IMG/VR virus record: IMGVR_UViG_3300017788_000001 | Location: 1-61,219 of that record | Reading direction: 5' to 3' (one strand) | Length of the DNA: 61,219 nt | Origin: a virus | In this document: positions 39,451-47,621 of the stretch, piece after piece | How the letters are laid out: every line of letters starts with the position of its first letter | How positions within the stretch are numbered: the stretch's first letter is position 1 | Translations under genes and position numbers: made by a program | The notes under the pieces: generated by a model | What the model was told of the DNA's origin: nothing | Seen by the model: only the letters and a program-made list of their open reading frames with translations | Database searches by the model: none

Positions 39451-39672
39451 GTGAGTGTTAACTACAATAAGGTGTTAAAAGTTCAGCTGAAGAAAGTACA
39501 GGAACACGCTGATGCTTTATACAAACTGGTCTCGCAGAGCTGCCCGGACGGTAACATGTTTCGCGGGGAAACAGAGCAAGACAAGCGAATAGGCCAGGCC
39601 GTGTGGCACGCTCATGAAGTGAGCAAGTACCTGTCAGCGGCTCTGTACAACATAGAGAAGCGAGATGAATAA
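39451..39672 (+). CDS. Small helical hypothetical protein
   Basis: A 73-residue helical protein from GTG 39451 with GGAG upstream, one base after the preceding stop. Ends in EVSKYLSAALYNIEKRDE. Unknown. Confidence 0.55.
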   Translation: MSVNYNKVLKVQLKKVQEHADALYKLVSQSCPDGNMFRGETEQDKRIGQAVWHAHEVSKYLSAALYNIEKRDE

Positions 39673-40201
39673 AATTGTATCGCGCGCCATGTCCGCCGGG
39701 AGGGTGGATAAGCGGACGCCGATTGCGTGGGCGGAAGATTGTGACTACGGGCGCGGGTACTCGTTCGCCGAGGAGTTTTTCGAGGCGTTCCCGACGTTCC
39801 CGAACCCGCCCGCCGACCCCGCCAAGGCCAGCGAACACGAGCGGGACATGTTGGCGAACGCGATCCGTGACGCGGCAATCAAGGCCGGAATCGCCCGCGA
39901 AGATGTTGTGTTGACTGGCCCTCACCTGCTGATGCTGTGCGACGACCTTGCAACCGCAGCCAAGGCCGGCGGCAGCGCGCCGGAGGTGACGGACCACGAT
40001 CTCCATCACGCGACATCGGCCGTCATCAACGATCCACACCACAATGGTGGCGCGGCTTGGCAATGGCAGCGCGGCGTCCTGCATCACAAGAGCGTGGGTC
40101 ACTCGAATTGGGTGAAGGTTTCCAGCATGAGTCCGACGCCGAAACGGATTCTTGCTATCTCCGCCGCCCTCACCGCAGCCCTGCAGGAGAAGAGCCCGTG
40201 A
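39665..40201 (+). CDS. Hypothetical protein of a GC-rich accessory block
   Basis: A 178-residue protein (MNKIVSRAMSAGRVDKRTPI). It is clearly richer in GC and Ala than its neighbours, as are the next two genes, which suggests recent transfer. Contains GPHLLMLCDDLATAAKAGG in the centre. Function unknown; overlaps genes on both sides by 4-8 bases. Confidence 0.6.
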   Translation: MNKIVSRAMSAGRVDKRTPIAWAEDCDYGRGYSFAEEFFEAFPTFPNPPADPAKASEHERDMLANAIRDAAIKAGIAREDVVLTGPHLLMLCDDLATAAKAGGSAPEVTDHDLHHATSAVINDPHHNGGAAWQWQRGVLHHKSVGHSNWVKVSSMSPTPKRILAISAALTAALQEKSP

Positions 40202-40404
40202 GCAGCAGGACATGCAAGTGTGGGGACGCAAGAGGGCACGCAAGAGCGGTCGAGTCCGCTGTATTTCAGGCCCTGCAGAACGCATGCGCACATCCGGAGC
40301 GAGAAGGCTACTGGCGCGCACACGCAGACAGGCTTGAGCGCAAGTTCATCACGGAACACGGTGCACACATGTACGAATTCACGAAGAAGGAGCCGCAGCC
40401 ATGA
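40198..40404 (+). CDS. Small hypothetical protein of the GC-rich block
   Basis: A 68-residue protein from GTG 40198 (AGGAGA nine bases upstream, start overlapping previous stop). CKCGD near residue 5 and a basic helix (EGYWRAHADRLERKFITEHG). Unknown. Confidence 0.55.
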   Translation: MSSRTCKCGDARGHARAVESAVFQALQNACAHPEREGYWRAHADRLERKFITEHGAHMYEFTKKEPQP

Positions 40405-41045
40405 GCAGCAAAGGCCTGGATGCGCTGGTCCTCCGTCTGAAAATCCATGCGGACGAACTGGCCGCACGAGGAAACGGATCGGTGAACGACCGTTTGGAAA
40501 TCGACCTGCGCAACGCTTCGCGCGAACTCGCCCGCCTGCAGCCGGCGCGGGTGCCGGAGGGGTGGATGCTGGTGCCGCGTGAGCCGACCAAAAGCATGCT
40601 GGATGCCGCCGACAGGGTTGGTGACTGGGGGCAAGACGCCCTGAGCATGCCGTACGACAATGGAAACGGCGGTGAAATATGGGATGCCATGCTCGCCGCC
40701 GCCCCTGCGCCCGACCATTCCGAGCAGGCCCTCGATATGGTCGCTGCGCCAACCCCCGGCGACTCGCTGCACGGGGGCGACGCTCACGCAGACGCCCGGT
40801 GCGCTGCGCTGCAGGCCGAACGCGACGCAGCATGGGCTGAGTATCATAAAAGTCAAGAGGCGGCGATTCGGCTTAAGTGCGAAGCGGACATGGCGATACT
40901 GGAACGCGACGCGCTCGCTGCGGATGCTAGGCGGTATCGGTGGCTGCGGGACTTGCCCATCGGAAATGAGTACGAGTACATCGGGAACATGCCCGGCGAT
41001 ACTTGGGATGAGCTGATCGACGCGGGCATGGAGGACGACTCGTGA
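40401..41045 (+). CDS. Prophage-type hypothetical protein
   Basis: A 214-residue protein with two segments common in genes of temperate phages of proteobacteria: WMLVPREPTKSMLDAADRVG near residue 55, usually followed by WDAMLAAAP as here, and DARRYRWLRDLP near residue 187. The middle is a helical linker (ALQAERDAAWAEYHKSQEAA). High GC, as in the two genes before it. Function of this family is unknown. Confidence 0.65.
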   Translation: MSSKGLDALVLRLKIHADELAARGNGSVNDRLEIDLRNASRELARLQPARVPEGWMLVPREPTKSMLDAADRVGDWGQDALSMPYDNGNGGEIWDAMLAAAPAPDHSEQALDMVAAPTPGDSLHGGDAHADARCAALQAERDAAWAEYHKSQEAAIRLKCEADMAILERDALAADARRYRWLRDLPIGNEYEYIGNMPGDTWDELIDAGMEDDS

Positions 41046-41064
41046 TACAGACATTCGGGATTAA

Positions 41065-41205
41065 CACGCAGGGGACAGACTACGTTGTCGCTACGAGAAC
41101 GTCACTTACATTGACACAGGTGCGGTGTTTGGCGGGCCTATGACAATCTTAAATCTGAACGCCCTATTCACGGATTCACCTCAAGTTCAGCAGCAATCCG
41201 TATAA
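41065..41205 (+). pseudogene. Remnant of a serine/threonine phosphatase C terminus
   Basis: One frame reads YENVTYIDTGAVFGGPMTIL and ends FTDSPQVQQQSV-stop at 41205. IDTGAVFGG-x-hydrophobic is the closing strand of PP2A/lambda-type protein phosphatases. Nothing upstream supplies the catalytic part: an in-frame stop lies at about 41062, and the prior gene is unrelated. The end overlaps the promoter at 41175-41206. Confidence 0.6.
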
Positions 41206-41206
41206 T
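41175..41206 (+). promoter_or_regulatory. TTCAG-type promoter of the polymerase operon
   Basis: TTCAC (41175), TTCAGC (41186-41191), nine bases, TATAAT (41201-41206). Spacing equals that of the two promoters at 18.3 kb, so the replication and late units may share control. Drives the DNA polymerase gene through a 150-base structured leader. Confidence 0.75.
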
Positions 41207-41360
41207 GTGTTTCATGGGATGAATGCGCAGGCTGATGCGCTTGGGTTATGAACGTAGACTGCTTAGCAGAAACCGGCTTGGACCCGGGTTCCAGATCGTA
41301 GACGCGACAAGCCGGAGATCAGCACCGGCCATCCCTCCTTACATAAAAGGAATCATATGA
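41207..41360 (+). promoter_or_regulatory. Structured leader of the DNA polymerase operon
   Basis: Three hairpins are visible: GCGCA/TGCGC (41225-41240), CTGCT/AGCAG (about 41259-41269) and CCGGCTTG/CAAGCCGG (41273-41315), the last enclosing GGACCCGGGTTCC. An out-of-frame ATGAGTGAGTGA micro-frame (41357) overlaps the polymerase GTG start. Could be a regulatory leader; I recognise no riboswitch class. Confidence 0.5.
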
Positions 41361-43265
41361 GTGAGTGATTTGCCGTGGTTCATTACAGACCCTCTACGCG
41401 CCATTGATCGTTACATCACTCCCGGCAAGTACATTGTCCTCGACTTCGAGACAACAAACGTCGAGAGAGGGACACCGATTAACGATGAAAATTTCATCGT
41501 GCTGGCAGCGTGGTATGTCGTAGAGGGCGATCGCGTTACAAAGAAATACAAGTTTGCCGATCAGTACGGACAGGCAGAACTAGAAGAAGACATCCGTGCT
41601 GCCGACTTCATCGTCGCGCACAACGCCAAGTTCGAGCTTGGCTGGATTAGGCGTATGGGGATGGAGCTTCGCGACATTCTCTGTTACGATACATTCCTAG
41701 GTGAGTGGGTACTTGGCGGTAACACGTTCAAGCCATCCGATCTAGGACTAGATGCATCTGCCGCGCGATACGGCATAGGCACAAAGATCGCCTTAGCTGG
41801 TACGATGGTGAAGGGCGGTGTATGTCCAACAGAGATTCCGAAGAGATGGCTGTTGGACTACTGCTTTCAAGATGTTGAGCTTTCGTATCAGCTATTCAAG
41901 AAGCAGATAGCTTTGCTGCAAGAACGTCAGTTGATGCACATCGTTCTGGTGCGTAACCTGACGTGTGCTGTTCTGGCAGACATCGAATTCAATAGCTGCG
42001 AGCTGGACCCTGAACGCGTGCTCAAGGAATATGACGCCACCGTAGCGGAGTACAGGACGATACAAGAGAAGCTGTCCGTCGTAGCAAGTGGCGCCAATCT
42101 ACGCAGCGGGGCACAGCTAGCCAAGCTGTTGTACGAGACGCTGGGGTTTAGTCCACCCATCGATCCCAAGACGCGCAAGCCTGTCAAGACAGCGACAGGC
42201 AGGCTGTCCACCAACGCAGACACGCTGAAGAAGCTGAAGGTAGAGACACAGGCGCAGAGAGAGTTCATCGAGCTGTACACACGGCAGAACACGCTGGCAG
42301 CCCTGTTGTCCAAGAACCTAGAGTTCTTCAAGGGTGTCGTGACAGACTACGACGCCAAGTTCGTAGGCGTATTCAATCAAGGATTCACCGGCACGCACAG
42401 ACTGTCATCATCTGGCAGACCGCTAAGCTTCAAGGGTAAGAAGAAACTATCCGCCGCACAACTGCAAAATCTTCCACGAATATACAAGAAGTTGTTTTGG
42501 GCGGAGCATGCTGATTACCTGATCGGAGAGGCAGATGGAGCACAGCTGGAGTTCCGTGTAGCCGCAGAGCTGAGCCGTGATCCTGTGGCTATAGCTGACA
42601 TCGAGAACGGAGAGGACATCCACAGCCACACAGCCAAGGTCTTGACTGACGCAGGCGAGCAGGGCTTCAGGGAAGCGGCTCCAAAGGAACGTAGACAGAT
42701 GGCGAAGCCTCAAACATTCGCCCCTCTCTACGGAAGTTCAGGGAAAACAAAAGCAACAAAGGCTTACGCGAAGTTCTTCCGGGAAAAGTACAACAGTCTT
42801 TTTGAAGAACAAACGAGATGGACTAGAGAGGTACTAAACACCGGAAAGCTTCGCACTTCTTACGGGATGATCTTCTATTGGCCCGGCACTCGGATGAGTT
42901 CCACTGGCTACATAGACAACACCACGCAGATCTACAACTTCCCTATTCAGGGAATGGCGACTGCAGAGATCATTCCTATAGCACTTGTACACTTCTGGCA
43001 TCGTACCAGAGACCTCCCCATACAAGTGTGGAACACCGTACACGATAGCATCGTGTCTCGTATTCACAAGGACTACGTGAGTGCGTACGAGGAAATAAGC
43101 AAGCAGTGCCTCACACACGACGTATATGAGTTCTTGCGCGTTGTGTACAACTACGACTTCGTTGTCCCACTGGGTGTGGGCGTGAAGGTAGGCAAGCACT
43201 GGGGTGAGGGTGAAGAGAAAGTCTGGTCCGTGTGGCCAGACGGAAGAGAAACACTAAAACAATAA
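41361..43265 (+). CDS. DNA polymerase, family A
   Basis: A 634-residue replicative polymerase. The 3'-5' exonuclease domain has IVLDFETTN near residue 28, IVAHNAKFELGWI near residue 86 and DYCFQDVELSY near residue 168. The polymerase domain has motif A GEADGAQLEFRVAAEL near residue 390, motif B RRQMAKPQTFAPLYG near residue 449 and motif C NTVHDSIVSR near residue 560. No 5' nuclease domain; a separate FEN-like gene is at 49431. The GTG start is set by AAGGA ten bases upstream, and a stop codon lies directly before it in frame. Shorter than T7 polymerase (704) but complete. Confidence 0.95.
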   Translation: MSDLPWFITDPLRAIDRYITPGKYIVLDFETTNVERGTPINDENFIVLAAWYVVEGDRVTKKYKFADQYGQAELEEDIRAADFIVAHNAKFELGWIRRMGMELRDILCYDTFLGEWVLGGNTFKPSDLGLDASAARYGIGTKIALAGTMVKGGVCPTEIPKRWLLDYCFQDVELSYQLFKKQIALLQERQLMHIVLVRNLTCAVLADIEFNSCELDPERVLKEYDATVAEYRTIQEKLSVVASGANLRSGAQLAKLLYETLGFSPPIDPKTRKPVKTATGRLSTNADTLKKLKVETQAQREFIELYTRQNTLAALLSKNLEFFKGVVTDYDAKFVGVFNQGFTGTHRLSSSGRPLSFKGKKKLSAAQLQNLPRIYKKLFWAEHADYLIGEADGAQLEFRVAAELSRDPVAIADIENGEDIHSHTAKVLTDAGEQGFREAAPKERRQMAKPQTFAPLYGSSGKTKATKAYAKFFREKYNSLFEEQTRWTREVLNTGKLRTSYGMIFYWPGTRMSSTGYIDNTTQIYNFPIQGMATAEIIPIALVHFWHRTRDLPIQVWNTVHDSIVSRIHKDYVSAYEEISKQCLTHDVYEFLRVVYNYDFVVPLGVGVKVGKHWGEGEEKVWSVWPDGRETLKQ

Positions 43266-43275
43266 CAGGAGACAC

Positions 43276-43830
43276 ATGCTAGTACAAGGCGTTGTTCAAA
43301 ACATTCAAGCTCGTCAGACGAGCGTCGGCACTATGTACGACATCATCGTTGACGGTCAGTCGTACGGGAACGGTAAGTACGCCCCGCGTGATATTCAGGC
43401 AGGCGACACCGTAACGTTCACTGCCGAGATCAAGGGGAATTACAGGAATGTTGGACGCGGTACCCTGCGTAAGCTGAGTGCTCAAGCTAACACGGGCTCT
43501 GTTCCTCAGCCTTACTCGCCGCAGGCTGCTCCACAGCCTGCTACCAAGCAGCCAGCGGTAGTGTTCGATGATCGGCAGGCTGTCATCAGCAAGCAGGCAG
43601 CTCTCAACACGGCCCTTACGATGGTGGAAATCCTGCTCAGCAAGGACGCTGTAGCTCTGCCGAAGGCGGCTGCTGACAAGGCTCCGGCTATCGAAGCTCT
43701 TCTGGCGAATTACGTGGACAAGTTCCATACGTTCTCTACAGGTAAGAGCGCCAAGCTTGCGACGGATGGCATCACTGATAGTGGCGACGCTCCGTTCGAG
43801 GACGATGCTCTACCTCCGCTAGGCGGTTAA
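43276..43830 (+). CDS. Single-stranded DNA-binding protein (OB-fold type)
   Basis: A 184-residue protein. The first 75 residues form an OB-like beta barrel (MLVQGVVQNIQARQTSVGTM, then VTFTAEIKGNYRN); a Pro/Ala linker and a helical region follow; the last residues are the acidic tail FEDDALPPLGG, as in SSB proteins that use it to recruit partners. It lies directly after DNA polymerase with AGGAG before ATG. Likely the phage's own SSB. Confidence 0.75.
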   Translation: MLVQGVVQNIQARQTSVGTMYDIIVDGQSYGNGKYAPRDIQAGDTVTFTAEIKGNYRNVGRGTLRKLSAQANTGSVPQPYSPQAAPQPATKQPAVVFDDRQAVISKQAALNTALTMVEILLSKDAVALPKAAADKAPAIEALLANYVDKFHTFSTGKSAKLATDGITDSGDAPFEDDALPPLGG

Positions 43831-43831
43831 T

Positions 43832-44044
43832 GTGAGCGTCGGGCTCATGGTGGGGGCCGGTCTAGTAGGACTGGCCCTATTAGTGGCTTACGTGTGGGGG
43901 CGTATTGTGGGCAGTAGAAAAGATGTCTATCACGACAGAGAGTTCAAAGAAGGGCTGGACGATCGTCATGTCTCGCCTCGCGCGCATCTTGCCGCTATTA
44001 GAGAAGCAGAGCGTATTTTAGGGAGGCAGCGTGACGACAGCTAA
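43832..44044 (+). CDS. Small membrane-anchored protein
   Basis: A 70-residue protein from GTG 43832 with an N-terminal membrane helix (LMVGAGLVGLALLVAYVWGR) and a charged cytoplasmic tail. Overlaps the next gene by 14 bases. Unknown. Confidence 0.6.
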   Translation: MSVGLMVGAGLVGLALLVAYVWGRIVGSRKDVYHDREFKEGLDDRHVSPRAHLAAIREAERILGRQRDDS

Positions 44045-44315
44045 CGACATCTTAGACGAGGCGGCCGGGATGCTCAGTGCCCGAGCCAACGACAGGGACC
44101 AGCCTGACGGTGAGCGCAGCATGGGCAAGATTGTTGAATGCTTCAACATTGCAACAGGGCACAACCTGTCCGAACGTGACGGCTGGCTGTTCATGGTGTT
44201 TCTCAAGGCTGTAAGAGCCGCGACCACACCGCAAGGAAAGCTTGACGACTATGTTGATGGGGCTGCATACTTCGGCCTAGCCGGAGAGGCTGGACACAAA
44301 GGAGGTGACGTATAA
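44031..44315 (+). CDS. DUF6378-like phage protein
   Basis: A 94-residue protein from GTG 44031. It has the conserved pattern RANDRDQPDGERSMGKIVEC, FNIATGHNLSERDGWLFMVF and YVDGAAYFGLAGE, typical of a phage family known as DUF6378. That family is often encoded near nucleotide-metabolism genes, as here before the reductase, but its role is unknown. The AAGGAGGT of the reductase start lies inside its end. Confidence 0.75.
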   Translation: MTTANDILDEAAGMLSARANDRDQPDGERSMGKIVECFNIATGHNLSERDGWLFMVFLKAVRAATTPQGKLDDYVDGAAYFGLAGEAGHKGGDV

Positions 44316-47040
44316 CAACGCCATGGAGCAGTATTGGGCTAATTACGTACAAGCGTACATACGCTAGGACGAACGAAGATGGCGTTGTCGAGGACTGGCC
44401 TGACACAATTGAGCGAGTGATTGCAGCATCTGACACACAGCTGAACGTAGGGTTCACGGATGAAGAGAAGGAAAGACTGCGTGGCTACATGACGCAACTC
44501 AAGGGCACTGTCGCTGGTAGATTCCTGTGGCAGCTGGGCACTAGCACGATTGACAATCTCGGACTTCCTTCCCTGATGAACTGTGCAGCAGTTGTCGTTG
44601 ACTCCCCCGTCCGCCCGTTCACTTGGACATTCGAGAAGTTGATGCTGGGGTGTGGTGTAGGATTCAACATCCAGAGAGAGAACGTAGACAAGCTTCCTCC
44701 TGTATTCTTTGGATTCAAACCGCCCATTCGTCAGGACGACAGCAGTGCAGACTTCATTGTCCCTGATACTCGCGAAGGCTGGGTCAAGCTTCTTGAGCTG
44801 ACGTTGGAGAGTGCGTTCTATGGAAAGCGCCCCACACCGTTCACCTATTCAACACAGTTGATTAGAGGTAAGGGTGTCCCCATCAAAGGATTTGGCGGGG
44901 TGGCTAGTGGACCAGAAGACTTGTGCTGGGGCATCGAGAAGATCAGTCAGATCTTGATGAAGCAGGCCGGTAAGAAGCTGCGTCCCATCCACTGCCTCGA
45001 CATCATGAACATCATCGGAAGTGTCGTGGTGAGTGGTAACGTCAGGCGATCTGCACAAATCGCTATTGGTGATGCCACGGACATCGAGTATCTGAAGTCG
45101 AAGCGCTGGGACTTGGGAAGCATCCCCAACTGGCGTGCGATGTCTAACAACTCTGTTGTCTGCGACGACATCAACACATTGCCCGACGAGTTCTGGGAGG
45201 GGTACAACGGCAAGGGAGAGCCATTCGGTTTGATCAACCTAGAGCTGTCAAGGAAGTGCGGAAGGATTGGAGATGAGCGTTATCCTGATCCTGATGTGAT
45301 AGGCTACAATCCGTTAAAGTTAGCGGCCTTGCTGAGTAATCAGCATTGAATAATCAATCAAAAACGGTGAAAGTCCAGACCGGGCAATGCCGTGCCAATC
45401 CGATATGGAAGGTGTAACGACTATGAGTGATCCTAAAGAACTAATGAAGCGCGTCTCTTTTATGGTAATGGGAGATGGCGGTGTGTACAGAGGCGGCAAA
45501 GAGCACTACTTCGCCATGAACATGCTAAAGAAGAATATCGATTACGTCGAGTATTGCAGAAACACGCTGAGCGAGATCACAAACGCGACAGTGTACGAAC
45601 GCACTATCAGACCAGAAACAGACGGATTCCTGAGACAAGATCAAGTAAGGTTGCAGACTAGTTCTCACCCTTACTTCTCTAGAATCAGAGAGCGTGTGTA
45701 CGTTGACTCCTACAAGGGTCTTGATCCACACGCTATGAAACTTCTTGATCCAGAAGCGCTAGCTATCCTCTATATGTGTGATGGTAGTTGCTACACCAAG
45801 AAGGCAGGAGTCAGTCGCCTTGTAAACAACAGTTATTCAGTGAGTTTAAATATGAAGAGACTGTCATACGGCGACCAATTGTTTCTGAAGCGGGCACTAA
45901 GAGATAAGCTAGGGCTGGAATGGAATGTGAACAAGCACGGTTCTTACTGGTACCTACGTCTGAGGACGAAAGACATACCTGCTTTCTCTGCTATGATCGA
46001 ACCTTTCATCTTTGATAGCTTTAGGTACAAGCTCCCTTGGTTGAGATCCTCGCCAGAGGATCGTGAGATAGTCTGTTCCGTGCAGGAATGTGCGGAGGTT
46101 GACGGAAACGATCAGCCCCTGCTCGCAAGAGCAGAGTAACAATAAAGGTGCAGAACAAAGCCTTAACAACTTCGAAACGTGTTGTCTGGCGGAAGTGTTC
46201 CTTCCGAACAGTGAGTCGTATGACGAACTGCTGGATGTGCTGACACTGTTGTATCGCATCAACAAGCACTCGCTACGCTTGCCTTGTGTCACTGCTCCTG
46301 AGACGGAGAAGATTGTCCACAAGAACATGCGTATGGGCATCGGGATGACTGGCTATCTACAGGCCACGGAAGAACAGCGTGGCTGGCTAGCGCCTGCTTA
46401 CGATCAACTCCGTAGCTTCGATGCCTACTACAGCGATTTGAAAGGCTGGCCGCAGTCGATCAAGTTGACCACGACGAAGCCGTCAGGTACGTTGTCATTG
46501 CTACCGGGTGTCACTCCGGGTGTTCACCCGGGCTACGCTCAGTACATGATCAGGCGCATCAGAATCTCCGCAGACCATCCACTTGTGGAAGTGTGCAGGA
46601 GTCACGGGTATCACGTGGAGTATCAGCGTAAGTTCGATGGAACGGACGATTACAACACTGTAGTGGTGGAGTTCCCGTTCAGCTATCCGGAAGGCACGGT
46701 GCTTGCTAAGGACGTGAGCGCTATTGACCAGCTTGAGTTTGTCAAGAGAATGAACACGGAGTGGAGCGACAATTCAGTCAGCTGCACGGTGTACATCAAG
46801 CCTGACGAGCTTGATGGCATCAAGGCGTATCTCGCCGAGCACTACAAGGACAACTTCAAGTCGCTCAGCTTCCTGCTACATCAAGGTCATGGATTCGACC
46901 AAGCTCCTCTTGAGGAGATCAGCAAAGAACGCTACGATGAACTCGTGGCAAACACTCGCCCCATCGTGAACACAGAGCTTACGACGTATCTGGAGATGGG
47001 TGATGATGAATGTGTGTCGGGCGCATGCCCTGTAAGATAA
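44312..47040 (+). CDS. nrdJ: Class II (B12-dependent) ribonucleotide reductase, intron-split
   Basis: Exon 1 is 44312-45314 and exon 2 is 46148-47040, 631 codons after splicing. It matches the monomeric RTPR type: TPWSSIGLITYKRTYAR at the N terminus, LMNCAAVVVDSPVRPF, LGCGVGFNI, SGNVRRSAQIAIGDA, DPDVIGYNP then CAEQSLNNFETCCLAEVFLP, KPSGTLSLLPGVTPGVHPGY, and C-terminal ECVSGACPVR with the redox Cys pair. It makes dNTPs from NTPs using adenosylcobalamin and needs no oxygen. Homology demands translation upstream of the first GTG (44417); the only start-like site is ATA 44312, six bases after AAGGAGG. The intron falls within the codon for the radical Cys of NPCAEQ. Confidence 0.9.
45315..46147 (+). 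mobile_element. Group I intron in the reductase gene
   Basis: An 833-base insert after CCG-T and before GT-GCA, so splicing restores Pro-Cys-Ala-Glu-Gln. The 5' exon ends in T and the intron in G. The 5' part has GGTGAAAGTCC and AACGACTA, and the 3' part GAGATAGTCTGTTCCG and GCGGAGGTTGACGGAAACG, both shared with the capsid intron. Confidence 0.9.
45423..46139 (+). CDS. LAGLIDADG homing endonuclease in reductase intron
   Basis: A 238-residue protein from ATG 45423; an upstream ATG (45387) lacks a better signal. Two LAGLIDADG-type helices: VSFMVMGDGGVYRGG near residue 9 and LAILYMCDGSCYTKK near residue 112. It would cut the intronless reductase allele. Unlike the capsid intron gene, this frame runs through the conserved 3' core of the intron and stops eight bases before the splice site, so its last 25 residues are constrained by ribozyme sequence. 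Confidence 0.88.
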   Translation: MSDPKELMKRVSFMVMGDGGVYRGGKEHYFAMNMLKKNIDYVEYCRNTLSEITNATVYERTIRPETDGFLRQDQVRLQTSSHPYFSRIRERVYVDSYKGLDPHAMKLLDPEALAILYMCDGSCYTKKAGVSRLVNNSYSVSLNMKRLSYGDQLFLKRALRDKLGLEWNVNKHGSYWYLRLRTKDIPAFSAMIEPFIFDSFRYKLPWLRSSPEDREIVCSVQECAEVDGNDQPLLARAE

Positions 47041-47051
47041 AAGGAACAACT

Positions 47052-47204
47052 ATGCGTTACACTCTGATTAACAAGAACACTGGTAAGATTATGGGCGCTG
47101 GCAAGCTCAACTCCCGAGAGGCTGCTCGCAGCATGAAGCGTCGTCAGAAGAACCCCCTAAACTGGCGTATCATGGACGAGCGTAGCGGTCGCTACGTCCG
47201 CTAA
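47052..47204 (+). CDS. Small basic protein
   Basis: A 50-residue protein (MRYTLINKNTGKIMGAGKLN) with a basic helix (ARSMKRRQKNPLNWRIMDER). AAGGA before ATG 47052, 11 bases after the reductase stop. Unknown. Confidence 0.6.
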   Translation: MRYTLINKNTGKIMGAGKLNSREAARSMKRRQKNPLNWRIMDERSGRYVR

Positions 47205-47214
47205 GGAGAACACA

Positions 47215-47361
47215 ATGTCCGATACTATTGGCTTCTTACGAGCAGCGGCTAGTCACTACAAGTCTGTGATAAAGTCGAAGTGGAACGCTTTGACCAAGAA
47301 AGAGAAGATTACTGCGGCTGTCGGTCTTGGCGCTGTAGTCATGCTGATCGTAATCTTCTAA
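47215..47361 (+). CDS. Small membrane protein
   Basis: A 48-residue protein with a basic, helical N terminus and a C-terminal membrane segment (ITAAVGLGAVVMLIVIF). AAGGAG nine bases upstream. Too short for many gene finders. Unknown. Confidence 0.6.
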   Translation: MSDTIGFLRAAASHYKSVIKSKWNALTKKEKITAAVGLGAVVMLIVIF

Positions 47362-47370
47362 AGAGGTAAA

Positions 47371-47446
47371 GCGGGCATAGTTCAGTTGGTAGAACACAAC
47401 CCTTCCAAGGTTGGTGTCGTCGGTTCGAGTCCGACTGTCCGCTCCA
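47371..47446 (+). tRNA. tRNA-Gly (TCC)
   Basis: Acceptor GCGGGCA/TGTCCGC, anticodon loop CTTCCAA, T arm GTCGG-TTCGAGT-CCGAC and encoded CCA. First of a tRNA cluster. Confidence 0.93.
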
Positions 47447-47450
47447 TTCA

Positions 47451-47538
47451 GGAAGCGTGAGCGAGGGGTTTATGCTAGAGCTTTGCTAAAGCTCCGGCCC
47501 GAAAGGGTCCGTAGGTTCGAATCCTACCGCTTCCGCCA
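47451..47538 (+). tRNA. tRNA-Ser (GCT)
   Basis: Acceptor GGAAGCG/CGCTTCC, anticodon stem GAGCT/AGCTC with loop TTGCTAA, long variable arm around GGCCCGAAAGGGTC, T arm GTAGG-TTCGAAT-CCTAC and encoded CCA. Confidence 0.92.
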
Positions 47539-47541
47539 TAC

Positions 47542-47618
47542 ACAGCGTTAGTTTAATTGGTTAGAACAACAGACTTTCAATCTGTACGATGCGGGTTCGA
47601 CTCCCGTACGCTGTACCA
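47542..47618 (+). tRNA. tRNA-Glu (TTC)
   Basis: Acceptor ACAGCGT/ACGCTGT, anticodon loop CTTTCAA with stem ACAGA/TCTGT, T arm GCGGG-TTCGACT-CCCGT and encoded CCA. Confidence 0.92.
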
Positions 47619-47621
47619 TTA

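Noticed and set aside
41207-41360. Cobalamin riboswitch before the polymerase-reductase operon
   Set aside because: GC hairpins and an AGCACCGGCC-like segment were considered, but the standard B12 box and core are not seen.
44417-45349. Reductase fragment starting at GTG 44417 and ending at 45349
   Set aside because: Homology extends upstream to 44312, and the end after GYNP lies in the intron.
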